Below are positions 43,889 to 52,968 of a stretch of DNA of 64,000 nucleotides, piece by piece. This DNA comes from JBEEJZ01 sp046046915 (lineage in GTDB: Bacteria; Pseudomonadota; Gammaproteobacteria; Burkholderiales; Burkholderiaceae_C), in the NCBI GenBank assembly GCA_046046915.1, contig JBJOIT010000006.1, forward strand, positions 26,000 through 89,999. Reading direction: 5' to 3'. Under the pieces are notes generated by a model that worked only from the letters and a program-made list of their open reading frames with translations, made no database searches and was not told the origin of the DNA. Position numbers and translations under genes: made by a program. Within the stretch, counting starts at the first letter, position 1. Each line of letters opens with the position of its first letter.

Positions 43889-45766
43889 TCAAACCACCCT
43901 TCGGAGCTGGGGCGTGACGTAAAAGTCAGGCCAGACCTGGGCCATGCGCTGGTGTATGCCTGCGGCGGTCAGTCCATAGTGCTGCATCAATTCCTGGGGG
44001 TCGCCATGCTCGGTGAACGCATCCTCAAATCCCATCACCAGCACCGGCTTGTGCATGCCCATGTCCTGCAAGGCCTCCAACACCGCTGATCCACCGCCCC
44101 CCATCCGCGCACCGTCTTCCAGGGTGATAAAGCGTTCATGTTGCTGTGCCACTTGTTGCAATATGTCCAGATCCAGGGGTTTGGCCCAACGCATGTTCAC
44201 CACTGTGGCATCCAAAGACTCGGCTGCCTTCAAGGCTTCGTAGAGCAAAGGGCCAAATGCCAGGATGGCCACGCCACGCCCCTGTCGGCGAATCTCTGCG
44301 CGCCCAAAAGGTAATACTTGCAAATCTGTTTGCACCTTCGCACCGATGCCGGCCCCCCTGGGGTAACGCACCGTGACCGGATGATCCTGGGCATAAGCCG
44401 TGCTCAGCAATTGCCGGCATTCGTTTTCGTCGGCCGGGCAAGCCACACTCATATTCGGAATGCAGCGCGTGAAAGCAATGTCAAACATGCCTGCATGCGT
44501 CGGCCCGTCGGAGCCAACCAGTCCGGCACGATCCAGGGCGAAGACCACAGGCAATTTTTGCAGGGCGACGTCATGAATCAATTGATCGTAGGCCCTTTGC
44601 AGAAAAGTCGAGTAAATGGCGACCACAGGTTTGAGGCCCTCACAGGCCAAGCCCGCAGCAAATGTCACCGCGTGTTGCTCAGCGATTCCCACATCGTGGT
44701 AGCGATCAGGAAAGCGTTGGCTAAATGCGACCATGCCCGAGCCTTCGCGCATCGCCGGAGTGATCCCGACCAGGCTTTTATCGTGGGTGGCCATGTCGCA
44801 GAGCCATTGACCGAAAACTTGCGTAAAGGTTTGCTTAACAGATGATGTCGACTGCAAGCCTATTGCCGGATCGAACTTGCCCGGGCCGTGGTAGCTCACA
44901 GGGTCGGCCTCAGCCTGGGCATAGCCCTGCCCTTTGCGGGTGACGACATGCAAAAACTGCGGACCTTTTTCTTGCGAAATTTTCTGTAGCGCTTGAACCA
45001 ATCCCTGAACGTCATGGCCATCAATCGGCCCGGTGTAGGTGAAGCCAAGTTTTTCGAAAATCGTCTCAGGCTGAATGAATTGCTGCGCTTGCTGTTCCAG
45101 CTGTTGAGCCAAGGCAAACAAAGGCGGTGCATTGCGCAAGAGTTGCTGGCTCAGTTTTTTGGCCTGCGCATAAAACCGGCCAGACATCAGCCCTGACAGG
45201 TATTGGTTCAAGGCCCCAACCGGCGGACTGATGGACATGTCGTTGTCGTTGAGCACCACCAACACATCGCAATCGCTGGTGCCTGCATTGTTCATGGCCT
45301 CATAAGCCATGCCGGCCGTCAGCGCACCGTCACCGATGATGGCCACAGATTTTCTAGAACTGCCGGTGAGCTTGGCTGCCTTGGCCATCCCTAAGGCAGC
45401 AGAGATGCTGGTAGAAGAATGTGCTGTGCCAAAGGCATCGTAAACGCTTTCTTGGCGAAGCGGAAAACCGCTTAAGCCGCCTCGCTGGCGCAGCGTCGGC
45501 ATCCGATCCATCCGGCCCGTCAGCATTTTGTGGGCGTAGGTTTGATGACCCACATCCCAAACCAGGCGGTCTTCTGGCGTGTTGAACACATAGTGCAAGG
45601 CAAGGGTCAATTCCACGGTGCCCAAATTGGAGCTGAAATGACCGCCAGTTTGTGACACCGACTGAATCAGGCGCTGTCGCAATTCGTTGGCCAAGGCAGG
45701 CAAGCGCCCAAGCGGAAGTGCTCTCAGTTGAGTCGGAGATTGGATCCATTTCTCCAAGGCGTCCAT
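43889..45766 (-). CDS. dxs: 1-deoxy-D-xylulose-5-phosphate synthase
   Basis: First enzyme of the MEP isoprenoid pathway, joining pyruvate and glyceraldehyde 3-phosphate with thiamine diphosphate. The 625-residue protein has IGDGALTAGMAYEAMNNAG for ThDP/Mg and a C-terminal transketolase domain. A GAAGG site precedes ATG 45766. It opens the dxs-hemA unit; a possible promoter has -35 at 45821-45826 and -10 at 45799-45804 on the minus strand, overlapping a palindrome beside the PpsR-type box. Isoprenoids supply carotenoids, quinones and the phytyl tail of bacteriochlorophyll. Confidence 0.96.
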   Translation of the reverse strand: MDALEKWIQSPTQLRALPLGRLPALANELRQRLIQSVSQTGGHFSSNLGTVELTLALHYVFNTPEDRLVWDVGHQTYAHKMLTGRMDRMPTLRQRGGLSGFPLRQESVYDAFGTAHSSTSISAALGMAKAAKLTGSSRKSVAIIGDGALTAGMAYEAMNNAGTSDCDVLVVLNDNDMSISPPVGALNQYLSGLMSGRFYAQAKKLSQQLLRNAPPLFALAQQLEQQAQQFIQPETIFEKLGFTYTGPIDGHDVQGLVQALQKISQEKGPQFLHVVTRKGQGYAQAEADPVSYHGPGKFDPAIGLQSTSSVKQTFTQVFGQWLCDMATHDKSLVGITPAMREGSGMVAFSQRFPDRYHDVGIAEQHAVTFAAGLACEGLKPVVAIYSTFLQRAYDQLIHDVALQKLPVVFALDRAGLVGSDGPTHAGMFDIAFTRCIPNMSVACPADENECRQLLSTAYAQDHPVTVRYPRGAGIGAKVQTDLQVLPFGRAEIRRQGRGVAILAFGPLLYEALKAAESLDATVVNMRWAKPLDLDILQQVAQQHERFITLEDGARMGGGGSAVLEALQDMGMHKPVLVMGFEDAFTEHGDPQELMQHYGLTAAGIHQRMAQVWPDFYVTPQLRRVV

Positions 45767-45811
45767 GGCTGGCCTTCATATGTGCTTGTTTCAACTTGAA
45801 TCTACAGACAT

Positions 45812-45826
45812 TTGACAAAATGTCAA
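45812..45826. repeat. Palindrome in the dxs-hemE promoter region
   Basis: TTGACAAAATGTCAA is a perfect 6-3-6 inverted repeat. It abuts and overlaps the PpsR-type box at 45821-45838 and would cover the putative dxs -35 element. Confidence 0.7.
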
Positions 45827-45838
45827 GTCAGATTGACA
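45821..45838. promoter_or_regulatory. PpsR/CrtJ-type operator between dxs and hemE
   Basis: TGTCAAGTCAGATTGACA fits TGT-N12-ACA exactly and is followed by CTTT, the extension shared with the ccm and bchI boxes. A second inverted repeat TGTAAA-N7-TTTACA at 45844-45862 lies about 23 bp away but has a 13-base spacing between TGT and ACA. PpsR commonly binds paired sites. The location in a 138-bp divergent promoter region fits control of dxs-hemA and hemE together. Confidence 0.7.
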
Positions 45839-45904
45839 CTTTATGTAAAAACAAGGTTTACACATTCAAGACAACCCCATTTGAAGCTGAAACAAGCCCT
45901 TTCA

Positions 45905-47005
45905 ATGAACCTTAAAAATGATCAATTCCTGCGTGCCTGCCTACGACAGGCCACCGACCACACGCCTGTCTGGCTGATGCGCCAGGCGGGTCGTTATCTG
46001 CCCGAGTATTGCGCCACCCGTGCCAAAGCCGGCAGCTTTATGGGCCTTGCCACCAATGTGGACTTTGCGACCGAAGTCACTCTGCAGCCCCTGGAGCGCT
46101 ACCCGCTCGACGCGGCCATCCTGTTCTCCGACATCCTTACCGTGCCCGATGCCATGGGTCTGGGTCTGTCCTTTGCTCAGGGTGAAGGCCCGCGCTTTGC
46201 CAAATACGTGCGGAACGAAGCCGCCGTCAACGAGCTGGCCGTGCCCGACATGGCCAAGTTGCGCTATGTATTCGACGCAGTGACGTCGATTCGCAAGGCA
46301 CTCAAGGGCCGTGTACCTTTGATCGGCTTTTCAGGTAGCCCTTGGACGCTGGCCTGCTACATGGTGGAAGGCGCGGGCTCAGAAGACTACCGCCACGTCA
46401 AGACCCTGATGTACAGCCGCCCCGACCTCATGCATCGCATTCTTGAAATCAACGCAGATGCTGTGGCGCTGTACTTGAACACCCAAATCGAAGCTGGGGC
46501 CCAAGCGGTGATGGTGTTTGACAGCTGGGGCGGCGTGCTGGCCGATGGCGCGTTCCAGCAGTTCAGCCTGGCCTACACCGCCCGCGTGCTCAGTCAGCTC
46601 AAAACCGAGCATCAGGGCCAGCGCATTCCCAGCATCGTCTTCACAAAAGGCGGCGGCCTCTGGCTGCCCGAGATGGCAGGCCTGGACTGCGACGTGCTGG
46701 GACTGGACTGGACCATGAACCTGGGCCGCGCCCGCGACCTGGTGGGCGGCGAGGTGGGTGGCCCTGGCAAAGCACTGCAAGGCAACATCGACCCCAATAT
46801 CTTGTTTGCACCGCCCACTCAAATCGCCACCGAGGTTTATCGTGTCCTCGACAGCTTTGGCAAGCCGCACACAGACCGTAACACCACCGGCCCCACGCAC
46901 ATCTTCAACCTGGGCCACGGCATCAGTCAATACACCCCGCCCGAGCATGTGACGGCACTGGTCGAAGCCGTCCACAGTCACTCACGCAAACTGCGCCAAG
47001 GCTGA
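45905..47005 (+). CDS. hemE: Uroporphyrinogen decarboxylase
   Basis: Decarboxylates uroporphyrinogen III to coproporphyrinogen III on the common heme and bacteriochlorophyll path. A 366-residue protein with the substrate motif WLMRQAGRYLPEY and catalytic Asp in ILFSDILTVPDAMG. I start at ATG 45905 (MNLKNDQFLRA), although an in-frame TTG lies at 45812. Upstream operator sites match those of other photosynthesis genes here. Confidence 0.96.
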   Translation: MNLKNDQFLRACLRQATDHTPVWLMRQAGRYLPEYCATRAKAGSFMGLATNVDFATEVTLQPLERYPLDAAILFSDILTVPDAMGLGLSFAQGEGPRFAKYVRNEAAVNELAVPDMAKLRYVFDAVTSIRKALKGRVPLIGFSGSPWTLACYMVEGAGSEDYRHVKTLMYSRPDLMHRILEINADAVALYLNTQIEAGAQAVMVFDSWGGVLADGAFQQFSLAYTARVLSQLKTEHQGQRIPSIVFTKGGGLWLPEMAGLDCDVLGLDWTMNLGRARDLVGGEVGGPGKALQGNIDPNILFAPPTQIATEVYRVLDSFGKPHTDRNTTGPTHIFNLGHGISQYTPPEHVTALVEAVHSHSRKLRQG

Positions 47006-47013
47006 TCAAGGCA

Positions 47014-47045
47014 CCGGCAGGCAACCTTTGCGCGTGGCCTGCCGG
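47014..47045. terminator. Hairpin between convergent hemE and ccmI
   Basis: A perfect 9-bp GC-rich stem (47014-47022 with 47037-47045) with a 14-base loop lies in the 45-bp gap between the two stops. It lacks a T-run, so termination efficiency is uncertain. Confidence 0.6.
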
Positions 47046-47050
47046 GGGTC

Positions 47051-48340
47051 TCATCGCCCAGTGATGTTGAGTACCACGCCTTGCACACCAGTCTTCACGC
47101 CAGATAGTTCCACCTGCAAATCATTCTCCTGCTTTTGGGCGGAGCCGGTTCGGGAGATACGGGCCACCAGACGCACCTCTGCTAGCGAGGACAAAACCGG
47201 CGGCGCACCCATGCCCATGCTGTCGCTCAAGGCAAATCGAATGGGCCAGGATGTGGGCGTTTCGCGCCAGATGGCCACTGGGCGGCGCGAGCCTTCTTCG
47301 GCCATGGCGTAGACGAACAGGGTCGAGCCTGCTGTGATCTGGTTTTGCAATTCGGGCGAGAGACGAACTTCGCCCTGAATGACCGGCCGGGCGTTGCCCG
47401 CCACAGAGGCGCTCGGTGCAGAGGCATCTTGGGGTGCCTGCACAGCCGCCTGCGCCATCTCATCCTCTTTCGACGAGGCCTGCGCCAAAGCTTGCTGCAG
47501 CCCCTGTGCGGCTTCACTGTCGGCAGGCACCAAACTCAGGGCCTGTTGCCAGTAGGTTACAGCGGCCGCAGGGCGTTTTTCAGAAAAAGCCGCGCTGCCC
47601 GCCAGGACCAGTGCGTTCAGATGCCGGGGCTGTTCGCGCAAGACATTTTGAATCCACTGCCAGGGCTCACCGGCATAGACCCCTCCAGCGCTGAGCGCTT
47701 TCATTTGGGCCCTTTCGATCCACAGGTCAGCCTCTGGCGACAGGGCCAGCACACTTGCCAACGCCTGTTCAGCCGGGCCATGTGCGCTTTGAGCGGCATG
47801 CAAACGCGCCAGCGTCAACCAGGCCTCGACATCGTCCGGGCGTTTCTCCGTGGCTCGCAGCCAGACCCTTGTTTGCTCGGCCAGTTGCTCGGGTGTGGTG
47901 GCGCTGATTTGCACCCGCTGGCTCAAGGGAACGGGCCACCAGGTCTGCGGTGCGCCCAGCTGCGCATAGCTCACGGCGGTGAGCACGCACAACAAAAGCA
48001 CGATCCAGACCCAGCGCAGAGGGCCGGTCGCCCCATCGGCCCCCAGTGGAACAGCCGCACCACCTTGGGCCTGATCCACCAGCAACTGGCGCCAAAGCTC
48101 GTCTCGGGCCGCTGCGTGTTGGCTGGCGTTCAGGCGGCCTTCCGCCAAAGCGCTGTCCAGATCGGCCAGGTGCTCCTGCTGAATACGGCGATGGGCTTCG
48201 GCCTGCAACTCCTCACCTGTAAGCGCCTGCGCCCAGGCAGCCCCCTGGCGGTTCAAGCCGCGCCCCAACAGCCATGCCGCCAGCACAGCAAGGAGGAGCA
48301 ACGCCAGCAGCAAACCGGCCCAGGGCGGGATAAAGGACAT
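47051..48340 (-). CDS. ccmI: Cytochrome c maturation protein CcmI (CycH)
   Basis: Apocytochrome c chaperone of the Ccm system. The 429-residue protein has two N-terminal membrane segments (residues 5-25 and ~95-115), a tetratricopeptide-rich central part (~150-290) and a C-terminal periplasmic domain with SPELQNQI and LFVYAMAEEGSRRPVA. ATG 48340 overlaps the ccmH stop. Last gene of the ccm operon. Confidence 0.92.
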   Translation of the reverse strand: MSFIPPWAGLLLALLLLAVLAAWLLGRGLNRQGAAWAQALTGEELQAEAHRRIQQEHLADLDSALAEGRLNASQHAAARDELWRQLLVDQAQGGAAVPLGADGATGPLRWVWIVLLLCVLTAVSYAQLGAPQTWWPVPLSQRVQISATTPEQLAEQTRVWLRATEKRPDDVEAWLTLARLHAAQSAHGPAEQALASVLALSPEADLWIERAQMKALSAGGVYAGEPWQWIQNVLREQPRHLNALVLAGSAAFSEKRPAAAVTYWQQALSLVPADSEAAQGLQQALAQASSKEDEMAQAAVQAPQDASAPSASVAGNARPVIQGEVRLSPELQNQITAGSTLFVYAMAEEGSRRPVAIWRETPTSWPIRFALSDSMGMGAPPVLSSLAEVRLVARISRTGSAQKQENDLQVELSGVKTGVQGVVLNITGR

Positions 48341-48858
48341 CAGGGCTCTAGCAGCTGACGAACGCGTTCGCGCTCGCGCTCGGTCAAGGGGGAAGGCACT
48401 GGCGGTGTGCGGCGCATCAGGCGTATTGCCACCCCCAGCGCCAGCAGCAGCAAGGCAAAAGGGCCGAACCACAGCAACCAGGTCACGGGCTTCACCTCGG
48501 GCTTGTACAGCACAAAGTCACCGTAGCGGCTGACCAGAAAAGTGCGTATGTCGGCATCGCTCTGGCCCTGCTCGATCAGATGGCGCAGCTCACGCCGCAA
48601 GTCCACCGCCAGTTCGGCGTTGGATGAGGCCAGCGATTCGTTCTGGCACACCAGGCAGCGCAATTCGGCCGCGATGTGGTCCCAGCGGGCCTGGGTCTGT
48701 GGTGACATCGGCGCTTCTGGCTGGCCCAGCACCGGCGCCTGAACCGCGGGCATGACGGCGTCCGCTGGCAAGCCCTGGGCAGCGACCGTTCCGCACAAGG
48801 CCATGGCCAGCAGCATCCCCAACCAAGGTTTAAGCCAGGATTTCAAACACGCCCTCAT
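48340..48858 (-). CDS. ccmH: Cytochrome c maturation protein CcmH (CcmL)
   Basis: Thiol-disulfide component that reduces apocytochrome. The 172-residue form has a signal peptide (to AAQ|GLPA), the motif LRCLVCQNESLASSNA with Cys68 and Cys71, RTFLVSRYGDFVLYKP, and a C-terminal membrane anchor. This is the short CcmH; the second half seen in E. coli CcmH is the separate ccmI gene. Overlaps ccmG by 4 bp (ATGA). Confidence 0.94.
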   Translation of the reverse strand: MRACLKSWLKPWLGMLLAMALCGTVAAQGLPADAVMPAVQAPVLGQPEAPMSPQTQARWDHIAAELRCLVCQNESLASSNAELAVDLRRELRHLIEQGQSDADIRTFLVSRYGDFVLYKPEVKPVTWLLWFGPFALLLLALGVAIRLMRRTPPVPSPLTERERERVRQLLEP

Positions 48859-49472
48859 GGCTGCAAACTCCGCATCAGGGGCAGCAGCTTTTGCTGCAGC
48901 ACCTCGGGCGTCAAGGCACCGGCGTGCTTGAAGCGGACCACGCCCTCGCGGTCTACCAAATAGGTTTCGGGCAGGCCGTACACACCAAAATCCATGCCTA
49001 CTCGGCCATCCATGTCCAGCAGGCTCACGCCAAATGCCTGACCGTTTTTGTGCAACCAAGCCTGGTGGCGCGCCGTGGCTTTTTGTAGCGCCTGCGCGCT
49101 TTGCGGGTCCTGGCCAGACAGCTCCGAGCCCTGCAACTCTTTGTAATTGAGGCCCACGAGGTTCAGCCCCGGTTGGCGCGACAGTGCCATCAAAATGGGG
49201 TGCTCCTCTTTGCATCCCGCGCACCAGGTGGCCCAAAAGTTGACCAGCGAGAGTTGGCCCTTGAATTGATCAGCGCTGAACACGCGGGTGTCCCCCACCA
49301 CGGGCAACTGAAACGCCGGTGCAGGGCGCCCAATGAGAGGCGATGGAATTTCCTGCGGGTTGCGGTTCAGGCCTGCCGCCAAAAACACCACCATGCCCAA
49401 AAACAGGGCCAGCGGCACGAAGACCCAGCGTGGCATGCGCTGCGCTTGGACGGGCGACAGCGGCCCACTCAT
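48855..49472 (-). CDS. ccmG: Thiol:disulfide interchange protein CcmG (DsbE)
   Basis: Membrane-anchored periplasmic thioredoxin that keeps heme-binding cysteines and CcmH reduced. A 205-residue protein with one N-terminal anchor (residues 15-33), active site WCAGC (Cys84, Cys87) in FWATWCAGCKEEHP and the cis-Pro region GLPETYLVD. ATG 49472 overlaps the ccmF stop by 4 bp. Confidence 0.94.
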   Translation of the reverse strand: MSGPLSPVQAQRMPRWVFVPLALFLGMVVFLAAGLNRNPQEIPSPLIGRPAPAFQLPVVGDTRVFSADQFKGQLSLVNFWATWCAGCKEEHPILMALSRQPGLNLVGLNYKELQGSELSGQDPQSAQALQKATARHQAWLHKNGQAFGVSLLDMDGRVGMDFGVYGLPETYLVDREGVVRFKHAGALTPEVLQQKLLPLMRSLQP

Positions 49473-51490
49473 GGCCGAGCCCCCAAGACGGCCACAGAAG
49501 CCGTGCCTGTCAACGCAGCGGCAGTCGAGCGCCTGGCTACCGATTGCCGGTAGCGTCGGTCCCAAGCCGCCAGCCCGCCACCAAGCACCATGCCAAGCGC
49601 GCCCAGCCAGATCCACGAGACAAAGGGCTTGTGGTAGACCCGAAAGCTCCACTGCGGCGGCTCACCCGCCAAGGGCTCGCCCAAAGAAACATAGCGGTCG
49701 CGCCACAGCGTGCGGTCAATTGCCGCCTCGGTCATGGGCATGGCGCTGGACACGTAGCGTCGTTTTTCCGGCTGCAAGCTGCCCACCAGCCGTTCGCTGC
49801 CCGGCTCGCCTTCGAACATCTTCATCTGCGCGCGCAAGGCCAGATAGTTCGGACCCAAATGGTTGTCCACACTGATCAATTGGTAACGTACACCCGCCAC
49901 CGTCACCGCGTCGCCCAGGCCCAGACGCACATCGCGCTCGACCTGAAAAGACTTGACGCCGGTGATGCCCAGCACCAGCACCGCTACGCCAAGGTGGGCC
50001 GTGTGCATGCCCCACCAAGCCAGGCCCGGTGCGCCAGGCAAGCGCAGGCGCTGCGCGATTTGCCAAGCGCCCGACAGCGCGATCCAGCCACCCAAGGTGC
50101 CGCCCATGACCGTGAGCCAACCGCCTGATGTGGTCGTGTGTCCCTCCCCCATGGGAGCGCCGCCCCAGGTAGCCCAGGCGCTGGCCAGCAAAAGCGCTAA
50201 GGCTCCGGGCACCAGGACCGAACGCACCGCAGCCCAACGCGCCACATGCCAGGGCACCACGGTGCCCGGCACCATGGCCAGCAAGAGCGGCACCATCAGG
50301 GGCACGAACACGCGGTCAAAATATGGCGGCCCCACCGACAGCTTGCCCAGGTTCAACGCGTCGATGATGAGGGGGTACAAAGTGCCCAGCAGAACTGCTG
50401 CCATGGCTACGACCAGCAGCACACTGTTGAGCAGCAAAAATGATTCACGCGAACCGGCCACCGGCTGTGAGGTATTGGCCCACTGGGGCGCACGCCACGC
50501 AAACAAGGTCAGCGAAACCCCCACCACCAGGGCCAGAAACAGCAAGATGAAGATGCCCCGGCCCGGGTCGGTGGTGAAGGCGTGAACCGACGTCAGAACA
50601 CCCGAGCGCACGAGGAAAGTACCGAGCAGGCTGAGCGAAAACGCACTTATGGCCAAGAGCAGCGTCCATGCCTTGAACTGCCCGCGCTTGTCGGTGACCA
50701 TGAGCGAGTGGATCAGTGCCGTGGCGACCAACCAAGGCATCAGCGAAGCGTTTTCCACCGGGTCCCAAAACCACCAACCGCCCCAGCCCAGCTCGTAATA
50801 AGCCCACCACGAACCCAGCGCGATGCCCAGCGTCAAAAAGCCCCAGGCCGCCAGCGTCCAAGGCCTGGCCCAACGGGCCCAAGCGGCATCGAGCCGTCCC
50901 GACAGGAGCGCCGCCATGGCAAAAGCAAAGGCCACCGACATGCCCACATAGCCCATGTAGAGCATCGGCGGGTGGATCACCAGGCCCGGGTCTTGCAGCA
51001 AAGGCGTCAAATCTCGCCCTTCGGCCGGGGCTGGGAACTGCCGCGCAAACGGGTTGGACAGCGTGAGGATGAAGGCCAGAAAACCCACCGACACAGCGCC
51101 CATCACGCCGAGCACCTGCGCCACCAAGGCCTGCGGCAGGCGCGTTGAAAACAGGGCCACCGCCACCGACCAGACAGACAGCATAAAGACCCATAAAAGC
51201 AGCGAGCCTTCGTGCCCTGCCCAGATGGCCGACAGTCGATAAGGTGCAGGCAACAAGGTGTTGGAGTGTTGCGCGACATAGCGCACACTGAAATCGTGCA
51301 CATGAAAGGCGTGCCACAAAGCCCCAAAGGCCAGAACGATCAGGGCCAGCTGCAAGATGGCCAAAGGCCGACCCAGCGCCTGCCAGAGCGCACGCCGCGC
51401 TGACAGGCTTCCCCACAGCGGCAAAACCGCTTGAGCCAATGCAACCCAGGCCGCCATGATCAAGGCCAGATGGCCAACCTCAGGCCACAT
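49469..51490 (-). CDS. ccmF: Heme lyase CcmF
   Basis: Core of the cytochrome c heme ligation complex. A 673-residue polytopic membrane protein with the tryptophan-rich WWD heme-handling motif GWGGWWFWDPVENASLMPWL near residues 225-245 and heme-ligand histidines in external loops (PPMLYMGYVG, and near MHTAHLGVAVL). Separated from ccmE by 27 bp. Confidence 0.96.
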   Translation of the reverse strand: MWPEVGHLALIMAAWVALAQAVLPLWGSLSARRALWQALGRPLAILQLALIVLAFGALWHAFHVHDFSVRYVAQHSNTLLPAPYRLSAIWAGHEGSLLLWVFMLSVWSVAVALFSTRLPQALVAQVLGVMGAVSVGFLAFILTLSNPFARQFPAPAEGRDLTPLLQDPGLVIHPPMLYMGYVGMSVAFAFAMAALLSGRLDAAWARWARPWTLAAWGFLTLGIALGSWWAYYELGWGGWWFWDPVENASLMPWLVATALIHSLMVTDKRGQFKAWTLLLAISAFSLSLLGTFLVRSGVLTSVHAFTTDPGRGIFILLFLALVVGVSLTLFAWRAPQWANTSQPVAGSRESFLLLNSVLLVVAMAAVLLGTLYPLIIDALNLGKLSVGPPYFDRVFVPLMVPLLLAMVPGTVVPWHVARWAAVRSVLVPGALALLLASAWATWGGAPMGEGHTTTSGGWLTVMGGTLGGWIALSGAWQIAQRLRLPGAPGLAWWGMHTAHLGVAVLVLGITGVKSFQVERDVRLGLGDAVTVAGVRYQLISVDNHLGPNYLALRAQMKMFEGEPGSERLVGSLQPEKRRYVSSAMPMTEAAIDRTLWRDRYVSLGEPLAGEPPQWSFRVYHKPFVSWIWLGALGMVLGGGLAAWDRRYRQSVARRSTAAALTGTASVAVLGARP

Positions 51491-51517
51491 GGTTGACTCC
51501 TCTGATAGAGGCGACGG

Positions 51518-51964
51518 TCATCGCACCACCGCCGCGCCCATGCGGGCCTTGGTCGCCTCGTCCAGCGCGTGCTGGGCTTCAGGCGGCATGTAGTTTTCAT
51601 CGTGCTTGGCCAGCACCTCGCTGGCCACAAACAGTCGGCCAGCGTCCAGCCGGCCTTGCGCCACCACGCCTTTGCCCTCTTTGAACAAATCGGGCAGCAG
51701 GCCCACGTAGCGCACCGGCACCTCCTGATGGGTGTCGGTCACCACAAATTCGACTGCCATGTCCTGACGCTTGACACTTCCAATCTTGACCAGCCCACCC
51801 ACCCGGAACAGGCCATCCTTGGGCGCTTCACCCGCTGCCACCTGCGTGGGCGTGAAGAAAAAGACCATATTGCTCTGGAAGGCGTTGAGCACGAAATAAG
51901 CAGCGCCGCACAGCAGCAGCACTCCCAGCCCGATGCCCAGCCCTCGTTTGTGACGGCTCTTCAT
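51518..51964 (-). CDS. ccmE: Heme chaperone CcmE
   Basis: Covalently binds heme in the periplasm before transfer to apocytochrome. A 148-residue protein with an N-terminal anchor (residues 9-28), an OB-fold and the heme-binding His121 with Tyr125 in HDENYMPPE, as in the His-type E. coli enzyme. ATG 51964 overlaps ccmD by 4 bp; the longer in-frame upstream reading is inside ccmD. Confidence 0.95.
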   Translation of the reverse strand: MKSRHKRGLGIGLGVLLLCGAAYFVLNAFQSNMVFFFTPTQVAAGEAPKDGLFRVGGLVKIGSVKRQDMAVEFVVTDTHQEVPVRYVGLLPDLFKEGKGVVAQGRLDAGRLFVASEVLAKHDENYMPPEAQHALDEATKARMGAAVVR

Positions 51965-52200
51965 GTCGTGTCGCAAGAGCTGAAAAGGGATGAGTCGCAG
52001 GCATTTCCTTGCATGGCCACCGATGTATCCCCGGTCTGGTCGTCCATGGCCATGCACACCGTGTCGAGGGCCCGCTGGCGCCCCAGATGGACCAGCGCCA
52101 CTTCCAGCAAGAGCAGGCCGGCACTCACGCCAACGCTGCCCCACACATACACGCCATAGCCGCCCATGGCCCAGAACTCGAATGCGCTTTGCCACATCAT
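51961..52200 (-). CDS. ccmD: Heme exporter protein CcmD
   Basis: A 79-residue membrane protein that helps release holo-CcmE from CcmABC. One membrane segment (residues ~15-38) preceded by FWAMGGYGVYVW, the usual CcmD signature. The acidic and polar C-terminal tail (residues ~48-79, with Cys at 50, 70 and 77) is longer than in most members. Two tandem ATG codons (52200, 52197) are possible starts; it overlaps ccmC and ccmE. Confidence 0.88.
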   Translation of the reverse strand: MMWQSAFEFWAMGGYGVYVWGSVGVSAGLLLLEVALVHLGRQRALDTVCMAMDDQTGDTSVAMQGNACDSSLFSSCDTT

Positions 52201-52955
52201 GGAGTGTTCCTCAAGGCCCGGTGGGCCAGCACTTCGGGCAATTGCTGCACCCAGGCAGCATGGCTGTCTCTTTCCAGGATGAAGCTGCGCACACGCCGCA
52301 GGGCAATCGCCGCCGAATAAAGCCACAAGGCAAGGCTCATCAGCAACATGCCAGTCAACATCACGCTAGCCATACGAGGAGATTGCGTGAGAGACACCGA
52401 CGCGCCCTGGTGCAGGGTGTTCCACCACTTGACTGAAAAATAGATGATGGGCACATTGACCGCGCCCACCAGCGCCACCAGCGCCCCAGCGCGGTCTGAA
52501 CGTCGTGGCTCCTCAATCGCTGAGGTCAGGGCCAGGTAGCCCAAATACAAGAACAGCAAGATCAGCATCGAGGTCAACCTTGCGTCCCAAACCCAGTAGG
52601 TGCCCCACATCGGCTTGCCCCACAGGGCACCGGTCCACAGCGATAAAAACGCCATCAAGGCCCCGGTCGGTGCCAGTGCCCGTGTCATCAGGCCCGACAG
52701 CCGCGTCTGGAACACCAGGCCCAGCACGCTCCAGAAGGCCATGGCCAGATAAATCAGCATGGCCATCCAGGACACCGGCACATGGATGTAAATGATGCGG
52801 TACGCCTGGCCCTGTTGTGCGTCCGACGGCGCGACCATAAAACCCACCCACAAGCCCGCCAGCGCCAGCACACTGGCCACCAGCGCCAGCCAGGGCCACA
52901 GGCGCCCGGCGAGATGGTAGAAGTTTTGCGGGGCAGCGTAATGAAAGATCTTCAT
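52197..52955 (-). CDS. ccmC: Heme exporter protein CcmC
   Basis: Loads heme onto CcmE. A 252-residue six-helix membrane protein with the WWD-domain sequence WGTYWVWDARLTSMLILL near residues 118-135 and flanking histidines (IHVPVSWMA region near 55 and NTLHQGASVS). 13 bp after ccmB. Confidence 0.95.
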   Translation of the reverse strand: MKIFHYAAPQNFYHLAGRLWPWLALVASVLALAGLWVGFMVAPSDAQQGQAYRIIYIHVPVSWMAMLIYLAMAFWSVLGLVFQTRLSGLMTRALAPTGALMAFLSLWTGALWGKPMWGTYWVWDARLTSMLILLFLYLGYLALTSAIEEPRRSDRAGALVALVGAVNVPIIYFSVKWWNTLHQGASVSLTQSPRMASVMLTGMLLMSLALWLYSAAIALRRVRSFILERDSHAAWVQQLPEVLAHRALRNTP

Positions 52956-52968
52956 CTATCGACCCCCT

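Noticed and set aside
45844..45862. TGTAAA-N7-TTTACA as a second exact PpsR box
   Set aside because: The TGT-to-ACA spacing is 13 bases, not 12. I mention it as a symmetric element but not as a confident operator.
45812..45904. Longer hemE starting at TTG 45812
   Set aside because: The extra 31 residues run through the operator palindromes and are not typical of HemE, whose family start matches ATG 45905.
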